This document shows, in pieces, positions 47,401-58,712 of a stretch of 64,000 bases of DNA. The notes beneath the pieces were generated by a model. The model saw only the letters and a list, made by a program, of their open reading frames with translations. It ran no database searches and was not told the DNA's origin. This DNA comes from Hedera helix. Lineage: Eukaryota > Streptophyta > Magnoliopsida > Apiales > Araliaceae. Made by a program: the position numbers and the translations under genes. Positions within the stretch are counted from its first letter, which is position 1; every line of letters begins with the position of its first letter. The stretch lies in NCBI GenBank assembly GCA_947179155.2, contig OX359267.1, forward strand, positions 39,634,292 through 39,698,291. Reading direction: 5' to 3'.

Positions 47401-48890
47401 GTAGTCTTCACTGTATTATGGAATAATAATAATTGTGAAGAGTTAGTTGTGTATTATTGGGTACTGAACAGTGTATTGTAATAATTTTGTTGTAGTCTTT
47501 TGTCGACTCAAATTGAGTGGTGTGGGCCCGATTTGAGGGAGTCACAATTGCAGTCTAAACCTTTGCTTTATTACTTGCTGCAATTCCCTCAACTTAATCC
47601 TTGGCTTTGATCTAATTGTCCCTCCAAACTTATCTACCAACCACTTACATCTAATAATATTTATCTATGTGGCCCTAATACAACTGTGGATCTTAGTTGG
47701 GTATGCATTAATTTGAAACCATTTATCTCTAGGAACATAACTTACTCAAAGTTTTCATGGACATCTAGCTGCACACTTAGCTTGAACCCTTGTAGGTTCA
47801 TTAACTGGAAACCAAATTCCTTTTCCTTTCCCAATTGCATAATTTTGTATTGTTTCCCTTAGTTGGTTAACCCCGGTAAAAGTCATGTAAAGCTCAAAAT
47901 TAGTGTCTTTAATTGCAGTGTTTGGATTATACACAAAAACAAATCTCTTCAATTTGATTATTTTCTTTTCCCCTTCCCATTCACTACCACTACTTGAGTG
48001 AGGAGATGCAAGAACTTCAACATCATAATCTTCATACACTTCCTTCCATGGCTTCATGCCCTTCGTACCAAATTTAGTCACAACATCATCATCAGATGAA
48101 GAGGTTAGTTCAACCTCCATCTTTTGTCTTACATTGTTCTCTGCTGCAGTTTTCTACTTCTTGCTTGCTTTGTTCTCTATTGCAGTTTTCTGGTTCTTGC
48201 TTGCCTTGTTCTCAGTTGCATTTTTTTGGTTCTTGCTTGCCTTTTTCTTGCTTGCATTAACTGAGCTAGAAGCTTGAGTCCATATACGTTCAACGGGTAC
48301 TTCACCACATTGCCCTTCAACTTCATCATCCAATTGAACTTCACAAACAACTTCCACCTCTTTAATATTTGATTTCTTAATCTCTTCTTTATGCTGCCTA
48401 ACATTGATCAACTCCTTATTCCCATCATCATCACTAACATCAGTGGCCTCATCATTTGTTTATTCATCTGTAGAATCATCATCATATCCTAGTGGTGCAT
48501 CCTGCTCAACTTTTGTCTCAACTACCTATTCAACTGCCCTCTCAGCTAATAAGATTTCATCAATGGAGTGGTCACAATATAGTTCAACCATATCATATTT
48601 GTCACCCTTCTCAACTAGTGTCCTAATACTATGGTCATCATTTATTAACTCTAAACCATGACGAATATTGAAACCACCCTGTCTGAAATACACTACATTA
48701 TTCTTTTTGTATCCATACTTCTTAAATAAGTTGTTTATTTTGTCAACATTCAGCCAGTCACCATCAACATCAGGAATGAATTCTATGAAACCTCTTTCAT
48801 AGTGGTATATTGGTTCTTCAATGAACCTACCACCATGATTTAACTCCAGAGAAAATACAACTATACTTCAATGGTACATGGCATAACATT
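44484..48890 (-). pseudogene. MuDR-type transposase, mutated and split by a solo LTR
   Basis: Minus-strand order: N-terminal region (VVFSLELNHGGRF, about 48880), acidic and Lys-rich linkers, the DNA-binding region (LYMTFTGVNQLRETIQNYAI to RVQAKCAARCP), the MULE catalytic domain (GLDGCFLKTYCRGELLSAIG, SENKDSWSWFLNLLVEDVG, ITDQQK, 45500-45760), then a SWIM finger (FSCGVSQLSGVPCHH, about 44830) and a CCHC knuckle (CSKCKQYGHNKLGC, about 44520). An intron follows QQK. Inactivating changes include a stop in MPFIA-V-type context (PIA-stop-VVV), a stop after CP, a stop at 45117-45119 between NNMS and CFNSWILEA, a one-base loss in the A-run near 45333, and the LTR at 45949-47546. No functional transposase can be made from this copy. 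Confidence 0.88.
45949..47546 (+). mobile_element. Solo Gypsy-type LTR nested in the MULE transposase (1598 bp)
   Basis: Begins TGTAAGACCCCGAATTTT and ends GAGGGAGTCACA. The 5-bp duplication ATTGC is at 45944-45948 and 47547-47551. There is no internal region. Same family as 34372-37235 but inverted and without that copy's tandem repeats. Confidence 0.9.
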
Positions 48891-49493
48891 ATAGAGATAA
48901 ACATGATAATATTGAATAAATATATCATGTCGTTTTTATATCACATTAAAATTCAAAATAACCACAAAGGTAACCATTATTTAAATAGATAACCAGTATT
49001 ATTTAAGTGGACAAAACATAAAAATCAAAAAAATTAATAAAATTAATCCTCCACTTCAAAATTCCCATATCAATTTTTTAATTCTAACCCCCCTACTTTC
49101 TTCCAAAGTTACCAATTACAGAGCATTATTGTTAGTATCCACATCCATCTCTGCATTCAAAATCCTAAATTGATATTTTTTATTCCAAAACCCACTGCTT
49201 TAGTTAAAAAGGTACCCATTACAGAACAATTTTTTTAATAAAACAACTCTATTTTTTAAATCCCCAAATCTACAAACCCTAGTTTTATAAACAAAAACAT
49301 ACATACCTTGCGCCAACGAAGATCTAAGCAAGAGATTTACAGTACAAACACCCAAGATTTGTAGTAGAAAAGATTCGCCTTCACCTCTCTATAGATATTC
49401 GCTCTCTCTCTCTCTCTCTCTTTCTCTCAAACCATCGACTTCTGAACTTTGTGTAATAAAAGAGGAGTTTATTTTGCTGCCTAAACCACGTCT

Positions 49494-49709
49494 GATAGGC
49501 CATATGTCATCAATTTTTATTTTCCCTTTTATTTTCATGTTCCACGTAGGAAAATAACTGATAAGATTTAACAGTTGTCTGCTTAATTTAACAAAATGGC
49601 CTAATTTGATTATTTTAATTAGTTGAATGTGGTAATTTATAGAATTAAAAGTTCAATGGTGTATTAAGTAAAACGTGCCAACTTCGATGGGCAAATCATA
49701 TGTTTTGCC
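49494..49709 (-). repeat. Right terminal inverted repeat of the MULE
   Basis: Inverted partner of 42579-42793. The (CT)n run at 49400-49430 just inside it lies where the transposase leader should be. Confidence 0.88.
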
Positions 49710-50219
49710 CTTTTCTTTTTAACAATAAATATTTCTTTTATTTAAAATATTATCAAGAAGAGGACAATATCCAATGAAAATTGACTAATTAGTGAGGATA
49801 GTTACCTTGTATTCCCTTATGTATGAATTTCAATGATGCAATAAGTGAATGACAGAGGTCCTGAAAAATAACTTCAAGTTGTTGGTTCTTATCCCATACT
49901 TCTATATAAGAAAATTAAACAAATTAATTAAATATTAGACATTAGTCCCTCACTTACATAAAAATAGTTTTATTTATAAAATTTTTAAATATATAATGAT
50001 AAATTTGTGATGGTAAACTTAAATACATTATGCAATTTATAGAAAGAATTAAAGCAATGATACTTTCTTTTCAGAAGATTTTTTTTGTTGGCAAATGAAC
50101 TCTTTTTGTACAAATAAAGTACTAATTTAGAAAATATTATTTTAACACTTTTTCTTCATGGTATTTTGTAATTAACATTTCCTTGTTAATTTTTATAAAT
50201 TATTCTTTAATTTGTATTA
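49710..50219. other. Intergenic AT-rich DNA, no gene seen
   Basis: Nothing supportable. Confidence 0.55.
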
Positions 50220-50269
50220 TTTATGGTTAATTTGTTATTGATTTTGTATTTTGGATATTGTTTTCAAAG

Positions 50270-50561
50270 GATGTGAAATGCCAAGGCTGCTTCAGCATGA
50301 AGTTTTGTAAAATGTGTTTAAATTGTGGAATTTTTTTATTTGTTTATATATTTGAGTGAATTGATTTGTTGGATGAGAATGCTTATTGGTTGTTGATTGA
50401 TTATGTATATTGAGTGATAATTGCAGAACCACTGTGTTTAGCCACTCTCATACTGTTGTGGTATGCGACAACTGCCAGATGGTGTTATGCCATCCAACTG
50501 GTGCCTGAGCTAGGCTCACTATGGGGGATCCTCTTTTAGGAGAAAGAACGATTGATGGGTG
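50270..50561 (+). pseudogene. RPS27 3'-half pseudogene (exons 3 and 4)
   Basis: GATGTGAAATGCCAAGGCTG at 50271 and the later exon ACCACTGTGTTTAGCCACTC (from 50430) match exons 3 and 4 of the gene at 55004, with intron sequence in between. Here the exon-3 donor is GCATGAAGTT instead of GCATGTAAGTT, so the GT is lost. A TGA falls in the zinc-finger exon (GGTGCCTGAGC versus GGTGGCCGTGC). Exons 1 and 2 are absent. Similarity extends into the 3' flank to about 51000, so this is a DNA duplication, not a retrocopy. Confidence 0.88.
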
Positions 50562-50599
50562 CTTTAAATTTGGTCAGTCCATTGAGAAATGAAGCAACT

Positions 50600-52318
50600 T
50601 TTTGTTCTAATGGTTCTTTCATATGTTATTGTGGTAAAATCATGCAAGAAGACTTTATCAAGATGTCTTCGGATGCTTATTTTGGTACTTTGTTAGTTGA
50701 ATTGGTTCTATTTGGAAGATGAAACTTTTTGTTAATATTATGAATGAAAGTTTGACTTATAATCATATACCTGCTCTACCTTGTTACGGCATTTTTTTCT
50801 CTCTATTAATTGTTTGTTTTTGTAAATGCTTAGTTATTGGTTTAAATTCGTGGACTGGCTATAAGTGAGTCCTTTCCTTTGACATGTAAACGTGTTGGTC
50901 ACATATGTAACCAGTCAAATTATCTCCATTTTGGTCATAAGGAGATTGAGGTCCAAACACTTGAATCGACAATTAAAAATTAACTCAAAACGTTTACTTA
51001 GATGTCAGTAGTGCTTAAGAATTATGGGTATAATAGAATGTCTTTGTTCTGGTTACTACTGCTTAAAAGGCGTTTTCTGGATCTTCTGTTTGTTGCTGTG
51101 TATATATGTAGATTTATATGTAGAATTGGAAGTGATGTCGTAATTAATTCTCTCTGAGGTACAAATTATACCTTCTATTTTGTCTAGGGTTTAAGATTGA
51201 ATTGAATTCAAAAATAGTGTGCGTGAAGATCATTTAATAATTATACCAAACTTCTTTCAAAATCATGCATCTCATATTGCGACCATTTTTAAAGTTCATA
51301 AACAAGTGGGTTATGTTGGTATTCAAATATTGGCATTAGTTATGCCATAAAAATGTAGCTCTTACTTGATACTTGTTGTTGCTGATAGAGTGATTGATCA
51401 TCTATTGGCGTTCAGTGCGTTAGTGCGTTTGGAAACCTATGCACCGAATGGAATTGAGTTGGGAATTTTGTTTATTTATAAATAACGTATTTCAAATGCA
51501 GTTTATTTAACTCACAAACGCTGCGTTTAGGGTTTAAATGCAACGCTCCAAAAATGGTGCGATGCATTTGAACCTCCAAATGTTCTAAATGCCAGTAACT
51601 GAACATACTCGTAGTCTTGAGATTTTGTATATTGTAAAATGGATGGCTGCATCATCTACAACAGTGAGTTCATTATATAGGGAGTGACCATTCCCACAGC
51701 TGTATAGTTTCCTCAATAGTAACCAATATTAGTGACCTTACAACAATACATGATATAATGAAACTTATTCTTATTAGGTAATAAGTACGGTGAATATGCA
51801 TAGCAAGTTTCTTGTTTAAGTTCCTTGCTTTCTATTAGGAAACGTGAAATGCACCTTAATTTTGCCCTAGGGTGGCAAAAGTGTCTCTCAAATTTGCTTT
51901 TATAAAGTTCACATATAGCTATTGCAATGATGAGTGAGATTTCCAGGGTGGATATCTCTCGGTATTCTTTTCAGGTCTCAATTGAAACAATCGGAAGTAG
52001 ACATTGAGAATGTCATCACTATAAATGAAATCCCATATCTGATTAATCATTTCTTGCCATTCAAAAGAGAAGGCACACAAGTATTTTATTCACGAAGGTC
52101 ATGTTTACTTGTAAGAATGATGCATGTAAGTAGACAATAGTTGCAAACACCTCATCCCTATGCTTAATGTCCACGTGTAACCTACTCAAAAGATGAGTCA
52201 CGTTTGAATTGGAAAAAAAAAAAGCAATTGTGCGAGTTATGATCTGGTTTATTTAGAATAAAAATATAAGCCAACGTGCACGTGTTTAAAATTTAAGAAA
52301 TGTTTTGTTTAAAATTTA
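50600..52318. other. Duplicated RPS27 3' flank, then intergenic DNA
   Basis: 50600-51000 resembles 55640-56030 (for example ACATGTAAACGTGTTGG versus ACATGTAGACGTGTTGG). The remainder shows no gene; the 68-codon frame at 51934 has no recognisable features. Confidence 0.5.
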
Positions 52319-52326
52319 GTTCAACC

Positions 52327-52760
52327 CAATGTTTTCAGACTCAGAACAGTTATCGAACCAAAAATGGTACCGAGTGAATGAGTCATTGGCCCAACCAGTA
52401 GTCGAACCCAATCAGTGGTTGAACCGTTATTGAACCGATGACGTCAAAAATATATATATATAAAAATATTACTAATAATTAATAAAATTTTAAAACATTT
52501 AATCTTTTATAAGCTAAAATATAGTGTAATAATGTTATAATATTAGTAAAAATATCTAATTTTAAATTATTATTTTTTTGTATAAAAAAAAAATTTTAAG
52601 CCAGATCAACTAACCGATTTTATTAGTTAAACCGGTGGTCAACAGAATTTTGTCCGAATTGAATAAAATCGATTTTTTGAGCTAAACTGAACCGACGTAC
52701 TAATCGATTCTTATCGAACGGCAGTCGAACCGCCGGCCCAATCGAAATTTTAAAACAGTG
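52327..52760. mobile_element. hAT-like MITE (434 bp)
   Basis: Ends CAATGTTTTCAGA and, complemented, CACTGTTTTAAAA. The 8-bp duplication GTTCAACC is at 52319-52326 and 52761-52768. The subterminal parts are rich in CGAACC/GGTTCGA-type repeats. Confidence 0.75.
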
Positions 52761-52768
52761 GTTCAACC

Positions 52769-53154
52769 ATCTTCTTTGTAAAATTTTTTTTGATTAATGC
52801 TATGATCATCTGTAAAACTATACTAGCAATTAGTTAATGGTCTCACAATTATCATGATAAAAATGAAAGAAAGTCCCACAATAAAATAGTTATAAAAATA
52901 CATATAACTGATGAGAATTAAATTAAAATCTTTAATAAGACTACAAGTCTTGAAAAGAGAAGCCCCACAATAAGGCGGGAATAAAAATTCATACAATTGA
53001 TGATAATTGAAAATGTGACCTTATAATGAGAATATAAGCAATTACAAAAAGAATCACGTAACGTAGCCAAAAGACAAACTCCAAAGAGAATCGAATCTCT
53101 TGACATTTAAACTTTATATTTGATAATAAAATGCCAGTGAACTTGAAAAGATTA
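52769..53154. other. Intergenic, no gene seen
   Basis: AT-rich. A phrase AAAATTCATACAATTGATGA (52984) is echoed at 52900 (AAAATACATATAACTGATGA), a weak local repeat. Confidence 0.45.
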
Positions 53155-53162
53155 CGACACAA

Positions 53163-54119
53163 TAGAGATGCACAAAAAGCCTACGGCCCACAGGCCGGCC
53201 TGGCCTGGCCTGAGCCCGGTCTGGTCAAAGCCTAGACCGGCCCGGTCCGGCCTACAGTCTTTGAACAGACTGCTATTTTGACGTAAAAGCCCGGCCTGAC
53301 CCGGCTTACGAAAATGACCTGCCTGGCCCGGCCTATGCAAAAGTCCGGCCCAGCCTAGGCAGAGGACCGACCCGGCCCGGCCCAGCCTAGCTAATTCGTT
53401 TTAACTATAAACTATGTTTATGACCTCATGTTGGTGTGGTACAGAATTTCTTTGTTTATGACCTCATGTTGGTATGGTGTAGAATGAGTTTGAATTTTTC
53501 TATGGCAGTCTCATGCAAATACCAAGAATATGGATACGTTTTTACTGGTGATCAATGTACATACATATTTTTCTTTTTCATACTCACCAGAAAAATAAAA
53601 TAAAAAAGGTTACATACAAGTATGGTCTTGCCAATGGGACAACTTTTTATGGTAGTGATTTGTGAGATATTTTTTTTATCACAATTTGTGGTTACAACTT
53701 TTAAAAATGTTATATTTTTTTGAAAATTTAAATTTTGAAGACATTTTTATAATATTTTGAAGCAAAATATTTGTAACTGACTCATTATTTATTATTGATT
53801 AATTACTCATTTTTAATTTTTTGTCAATACATTTAATTAATATAGTAGTTAGTTTATTTAATATTTATATTTCACATTAAAAATTAGTTGATTACATTTT
53901 TAGGCCTGACCTGGCCCGGTCCGGCCTAAGGACTGGCCTGACCTGACCTGACCCAAAGCTTGGCCCGGCCTGGCCTACAGGCCTCAAAAGGCCAGACTTT
54001 GATCGATAAGCCCTGCTTGGCCTGGCCTACAGGCCTAAAAGTCAAAACCTGACTTGACCTGGTCAAAGCCTACCAGGCCCAGGCAAGACCGGACCAGTCC
54101 GGCCTACTGTGCATGTCTA
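53163..54119. mobile_element. hAT-like non-autonomous element 4 (957 bp)
   Basis: Ends TAGAGATGCACAAAAAGCC and, complemented, TAGACATGCACAGTAGGCC. The 8-bp duplication CGACACAA is at 53155-53162 and 54120-54127. Both subterminal regions are dense in GGCCTGGCC/GGCCCGG repeats; the middle is AT-rich and non-coding. Related in style to the elements at 27780 and 31526. Confidence 0.9.
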
Positions 54120-54127
54120 CGACACAA

Positions 54128-55003
54128 GTACTTAAGTTAGTCTTTTTGAATATTTTATTTCGAGTACTAATATGGGTGTCAAATAGTGTTTCAAATTATA
54201 TGATTGTCGGGAATTAAATCGATCTAAATTAAATAATATAAAATATAAAAAAAGAATAATAAAAAAATTAATGTGAAAAATTTTATAAAAAAAAACTATA
54301 GTCCAAACTCCAAAATTCGAATCTCCATTATCACAACTTTCTACATAGTCTAAAAGTTGTAGAACTCTCATTTTCATAATACACCTTTTTTTCACTTAAT
54401 ATAAAAGTTATAAAAATCATCTCACTCATACAAATACAAAACAAACTCACACTATTTCTCAATTATTAAGATGCTAAATGAATTCTACACTTCAACAACT
54501 AAAAATAATACTCTATTTATAGAGTACTCATAACTTTTATTTTCCTATTAAAAATAAGACTTCTTTTCTTTCCATAACAATAAAAAAAATTTGAATAAAA
54601 TTCGAGTAGTATCCCAACAATGACATCATTGTATTGATTAAGTAAATAAGTATCTTACTATTAGCTATGTCATAAAGTTTATTTTATTTTATTTAATATC
54701 ATTTGACACATTAAAAACAAAATATTTAAGACCTCTATCGTTACTTTTTTTTTCGTTCGTCTTTTATGAAGAGAGTACTTGTTTTACAATAAAAGTTCTG
54801 AATGTTAGCTTCAACCGCTCAAGCCCAACACAACCTTAGGCTGACTAGCTTAATTCAGGCCAACTTTCTTTATCAAGGCCCAGAGGCCCAGTTTTAGTGA
54901 ATACATCAATACAAATATATGCAAACATTAGGGTTTGTACTCTTTACATAAAACCTAGCAGAGTTTTTCTCTCCCAAGGTTTTCGACGCCGGCTGCTCTG
55001 AAA
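54128..55003. other. Intergenic, RPS27 promoter side
   Basis: No gene before RPS27. The stretch 54800-55003 holds the promoter and leader; an AAACCTAGCA/ AGGGTTTG motif cluster (54930-54957) resembles the telobox (AAACCCTA) common upstream of plant ribosomal-protein genes, here in the form TTAGGGTTT at 54929. Confidence 0.5.
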
Positions 55004-55618
55004 ATGGTTAGTATTACATATTCATACGATCGTTTTATTGAGATTTGGCTAGTATTTGTAATATATTTTTGACATTCTGCCATTGGTTTGTAACATTTAT
55101 CTTTCCCTTTGAATTGATTAATATGAAGACTCTCTCGAACGATATCGATTTATTGCATCCACCGGCTGATGTTGAGAAGAGAAAGCACAAGCTCAAGCGT
55201 CTCGTCCAGACCCCCAACTCATTCTTCATGGTATTTAGATTACGTTTTCCTTGTTATTGTTTCTGTATAATTCGTGATTTGTTTTGATTCGTATTATCTC
55301 AGTTTACTTTGTAATTGATTTATCTTTTAAATGTTGTTTTCCACCCGGGAAGGATGTGAAATGCCAAGGCTGCTTCAGCATGTAAGTTCTGTAAAAATGT
55401 ATTTTTACATTGATTAATTGATTGAATTGGTATGTTATCTGAAATGTTAATGTGTAGCTTAATAATTATGTGTGTTGGGTGAAATTTGCAGCACCACTGT
55501 GTTTAGCCACTCCCAAACTGTCGTGGTATGTGGGAATTGCCAGACAGTGTTATGCCAGCCAACTGGTGGCCGTGCTAGGCTGACTGAAGGATCCTCTTTT
55601 AGGAGAAAGAATGATTGA
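55004..55618 (+). CDS. RPS27: 40S ribosomal protein S27 (eS27)
   Basis: Four exons: 55004-55006 (ATG only), 55129-55230, 55353-55381 and 55492-55618; 86 residues, the family's usual length. It is a component of the small ribosomal subunit in the cytosol. Visible features: NDIDLLHPPADVEKRKHKLK, RLVQTPNSFFMDVKCQGCF, the C4 zinc ribbon (C39, C42, C58, C61) and the C-terminus LTEGSSFRRKND. All borders are GT-AG and the phases agree. An ATG-only first exon is common in plant ribosomal-protein genes. An alternative start ATGAAG at 55124 lies in intron 1 and would replace the first residue only with MK. The pseudogene at 50270 is a partial duplicate. Confidence 0.95.
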
Positions 55619-57096
55619 CGGATGCTTCAAATTTGCTCGGTGGATTGAGAGATGAAGAAACATTTTGCTCTATAATATTTTAGTAGTGTGGTAAATTTTG
55701 CAATTCTTCTTATTCATAATTTCTTAGTATGCGTATTTTGGTAACTTGTCACTCTAGTTGAGTTAATTATGTTTGGAAATTGACACTGTTTTTTTGTTGT
55801 GGAAGTTTATATCAAAGTTTCACCTTTAATTTTGTACCTGCTCTCCCCCATTTATGGCATATACAATTTTTTCCAGATATTTATGCAAAGTAGAATTTGA
55901 TTTAGAATGCAAGGACTTGCAACTAAATGAGTCCTTTATTCCTACATGTAGACGTGTTGGCTTCATGTGAGTGTGGCTTTTAACTTCCCGAGAATCTAAT
56001 GATGCGGTACGGAAGAAACTCAAGAAATTTATTATTAATTTTGTGTTGTTATTTAGAAATAAATATTGGATTATTAATTTAACTATTTATTAGGATATTC
56101 TAGAAGATTTAATTATAGTAGTATATTTTAATTAGGAGAGTTCTATTATAATAGTAGATTTTAGTTAAGAGATTGTTTCTTTTTTAAATTAGTCCATAAG
56201 TATTGGGTTTTCTCTTTAAGTATTGTAATACCTCATTAGACTACAGATGATTGAGATAAAAATTGATTATTATCATTAATACCGTAAATGTATTTTATTC
56301 ATATCGTAGAGGTATTTTATCCATACTAATGTTGATGTGTGGATTTGATAAACTTGAGAGACTCTAGTGATTTAAACATAGAGTTTAAATCCTAGTTTAT
56401 TTTTCTATAGTTTTTCATTAGTTCTTCTTAAATCTGCCCTACATCACGAGCTAGTCACATCTAGCATGAACTCCTTTTGCTAATAATTCGATGGAGGTGC
56501 AAATTAGCATATTGGATTGGCAATTGAAAGTCGATTAGAACTAGCACTTATTTGATATCATTTGGGCTTAAATGTTATAATATATATAGGCTAGTAGAAA
56601 CTGTTTTGGTTTCATCATATCTCTACTTAAAATTATATATTGGCATCTCATCAGACAGAGTAATACAAGTTTATTATCTCTCTGATTGTTCTCCTCTTTC
56701 ACAAGTTGAGTTGGTATTAGAGCATGTTGATGCTCCAGAATTAATGATGCAACAGTGGAGGATAAGGTCTTGATGACTACTCTATTCTTTTTGTTGAGCT
56801 ATTGTAATCCAGATGGATTGGACTTCACTAGTATTCCTCACTCTACAATAATCAGGCTAAACAAAGAGCTAATACTATGGGAATTATTACCTAATAAACA
56901 AAGAGCTAATACTAGGGCTAATACTATGGGAATTATTTAATATATCAACTCTCAAGTCTGAACTCATTAGTCATTACTCATATAACTAGCTAATCTTAAT
57001 GTATACTAGCATTTAATAGCAAGAATTGTATCACGCAGATATTAGAGTTGTCAAAATGTAAAGTTGGGGAGCAAACCCTCAGACATACACTGTCAT

Positions 57097-57230
57097 CAGC
57101 ACACATGAGCTCCTTTTATGCCCTCAAGTTCCTTAAATCTGATAATGCACTCACTAGATACGGTACAGCACACGAGCTCCTCTTAAGCCCTCAAGTTCCT
57201 TAAATCTGATAATGCACTCGCTAGATACGG
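57097..57230. repeat. Direct repeat, two ~67-bp units
   Basis: Two copies of a unit starting CAGCACAC and containing CCCTCAAGTTCCTTAAATCT and ACTAGATACGG, with a few differences. Confidence 0.85.
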
Positions 57231-58519
57231 AAAGGGTTTGAGCCAAATGAGATGTGTTGCGTTCTGATCGTAGCTCTCACTTGTCTGTATGAGACATTTG
57301 GAGGCTGCCTTACGAGGCAATACCTTGCATCATCTGCATTTGATTGTTTAGATTTGTTGAACAAGATGATGTGTTTCATTTATCAAGAATTTTTGACTGT
57401 TTTGTTGAAAAAGTGTGGTGAACTTTTAGTTAATTGCACATTTGATATTCCTTTGAGAATTGTTGAACATTAATGCAAGGATTCTTTGATTGCAATTATT
57501 TTGTCTAGCTCTCTTGTTCAAATTCTACTTCTACCATCTTAACTGTTTTGACCTTCAGGAGGGATGTGACAGGCCCCATGATGTGCATAAGTTTGGTGCT
57601 AATAGCTTTTCTCCTTGCAATGGGCTTATTGGTAGAGTAGATATTGTTGGCTAGGTTATATATATATATATTTTGTTGTTACTTGATCATTCTGATGCAT
57701 ATTTGATATTCCTTTGTGAATCAAATTTGATCTATTTTTGTCTTATTATACATTGCTGTTTCTCTGGAAGATTCTACTCCTGGCGTTTTAAGTGAGCTAA
57801 TTTGAAAGACGCACAGTTTCGGAGGGGGTGTCTTTAGTTACTTTTTCCTGTTTATTGATGGAAATGTTTTGTCCTACATTTTTTACTTGTATAAAAAAAT
57901 GGTTGTCCTAAATTTAATTTAAGTAATCATTGGGGCAATCTTTTCATTTGATAATTGATATTTCTACAAGTAAATATGATAGTTTTACAAGTTTTCTCTT
58001 ACATGAATAGTAAATGAGTTTTACACTCACGTAATAGGAGAGTTTTTGAAACTATTATTTTTGCTTATAGAAATATCAATTTTCTTTTTTGTAAACAATT
58101 GTCTTGCAAAAAATGCATATAGTTTGAACAAAACTTTGTGGCTCTGCAGGAATAGTGTTTTAGAACCATTGACATTTGCTTTATGACCTATTTATGTCGA
58201 TCATATGAAGATTGAAACAAATGTCAATAGCATGTACAGATGGGGGTGATGCTCTATAATCAGTTATTTAATTTAGTTTTTTTACTTCGTTTTGCACCCG
58301 CTGGCATAAAACGGCCCTGGTCTTGTTATTCAGCTTTTGGACGTAATTGTATCAAACCCACATTACATCTTAGTTAGACGGTGTGTACATACAAATCCAA
58401 GAAGATTTGTTTTTACGAATTTGAATAGGTTTTTTGAGGAAGCAATTGAAAATTAATGTCATTTAAAAATTTCAATCTGTGTCGAGTTATTTTCTTTTTC
58501 TAATATTGGCTAAAGTATA

Positions 58520-58712
58520 GGAAACTGATATTTTTATAGTATTTTTTGTTATTTTTGCATGTGAGTCCGATTTTTTTTATCAATAGTGATAGTTTTAACA
58601 TGTAAAGTGTAATCGTGGGTATATAGCGACAGTTTTAAAACCGACATTATAGGTAAAAAAATGAAATTCACATGCGAAAATAATTTTTTTCACTGTGAAA
58701 ATAACAGTTCCC
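58520..58712. mobile_element. 193-bp MITE with long inverted repeats
   Basis: The left arm GGAAACTGATATTTTTATAG pairs with the complement of the right end, GGGAACTGTTATTTTCACAG, continuing to GCATGTGA on both sides. Relative of the element at 26373. Confidence 0.65.

Larger units (their letters stand above)
42579..49709. mobile_element. Mutator-like element (MULE) with long TIRs, about 7.1 kb
   Basis: The left end 42579-42793 and right end 49494-49709 are inverted repeats of about 215 bp. Matching blocks include GGCAAAA, CGAAGTTGGCAC, CAACTAATTAAAATAATCAA, TGTTAAATCTTATCAG and TTTTCCTACGTGGAAC. Inside are a MuDR-type transposase on the minus strand and a GRF-finger gene on the plus strand, convergently arranged. 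The flanking 9-mers are T-rich (ATTTTTTTT and CTTTTCTTT), possibly a decayed 9-bp target duplication. A solo LTR is nested at 45949-47546, so the original element was about 5.5 kb. Confidence 0.88.

Noticed and set aside
48154..48661. Several overlapping short frames on both strands
   Set aside because: They are alternative readings of the Lys/Asn-rich repeated linker (KKKASKNQK and similar) of the MULE transposase pseudogene.
54929..54957. Telomere-type repeat suggested by TTAGGGTTT
   Set aside because: A single unit only, at the right place for a telobox in a ribosomal-protein promoter; not a telomeric array.
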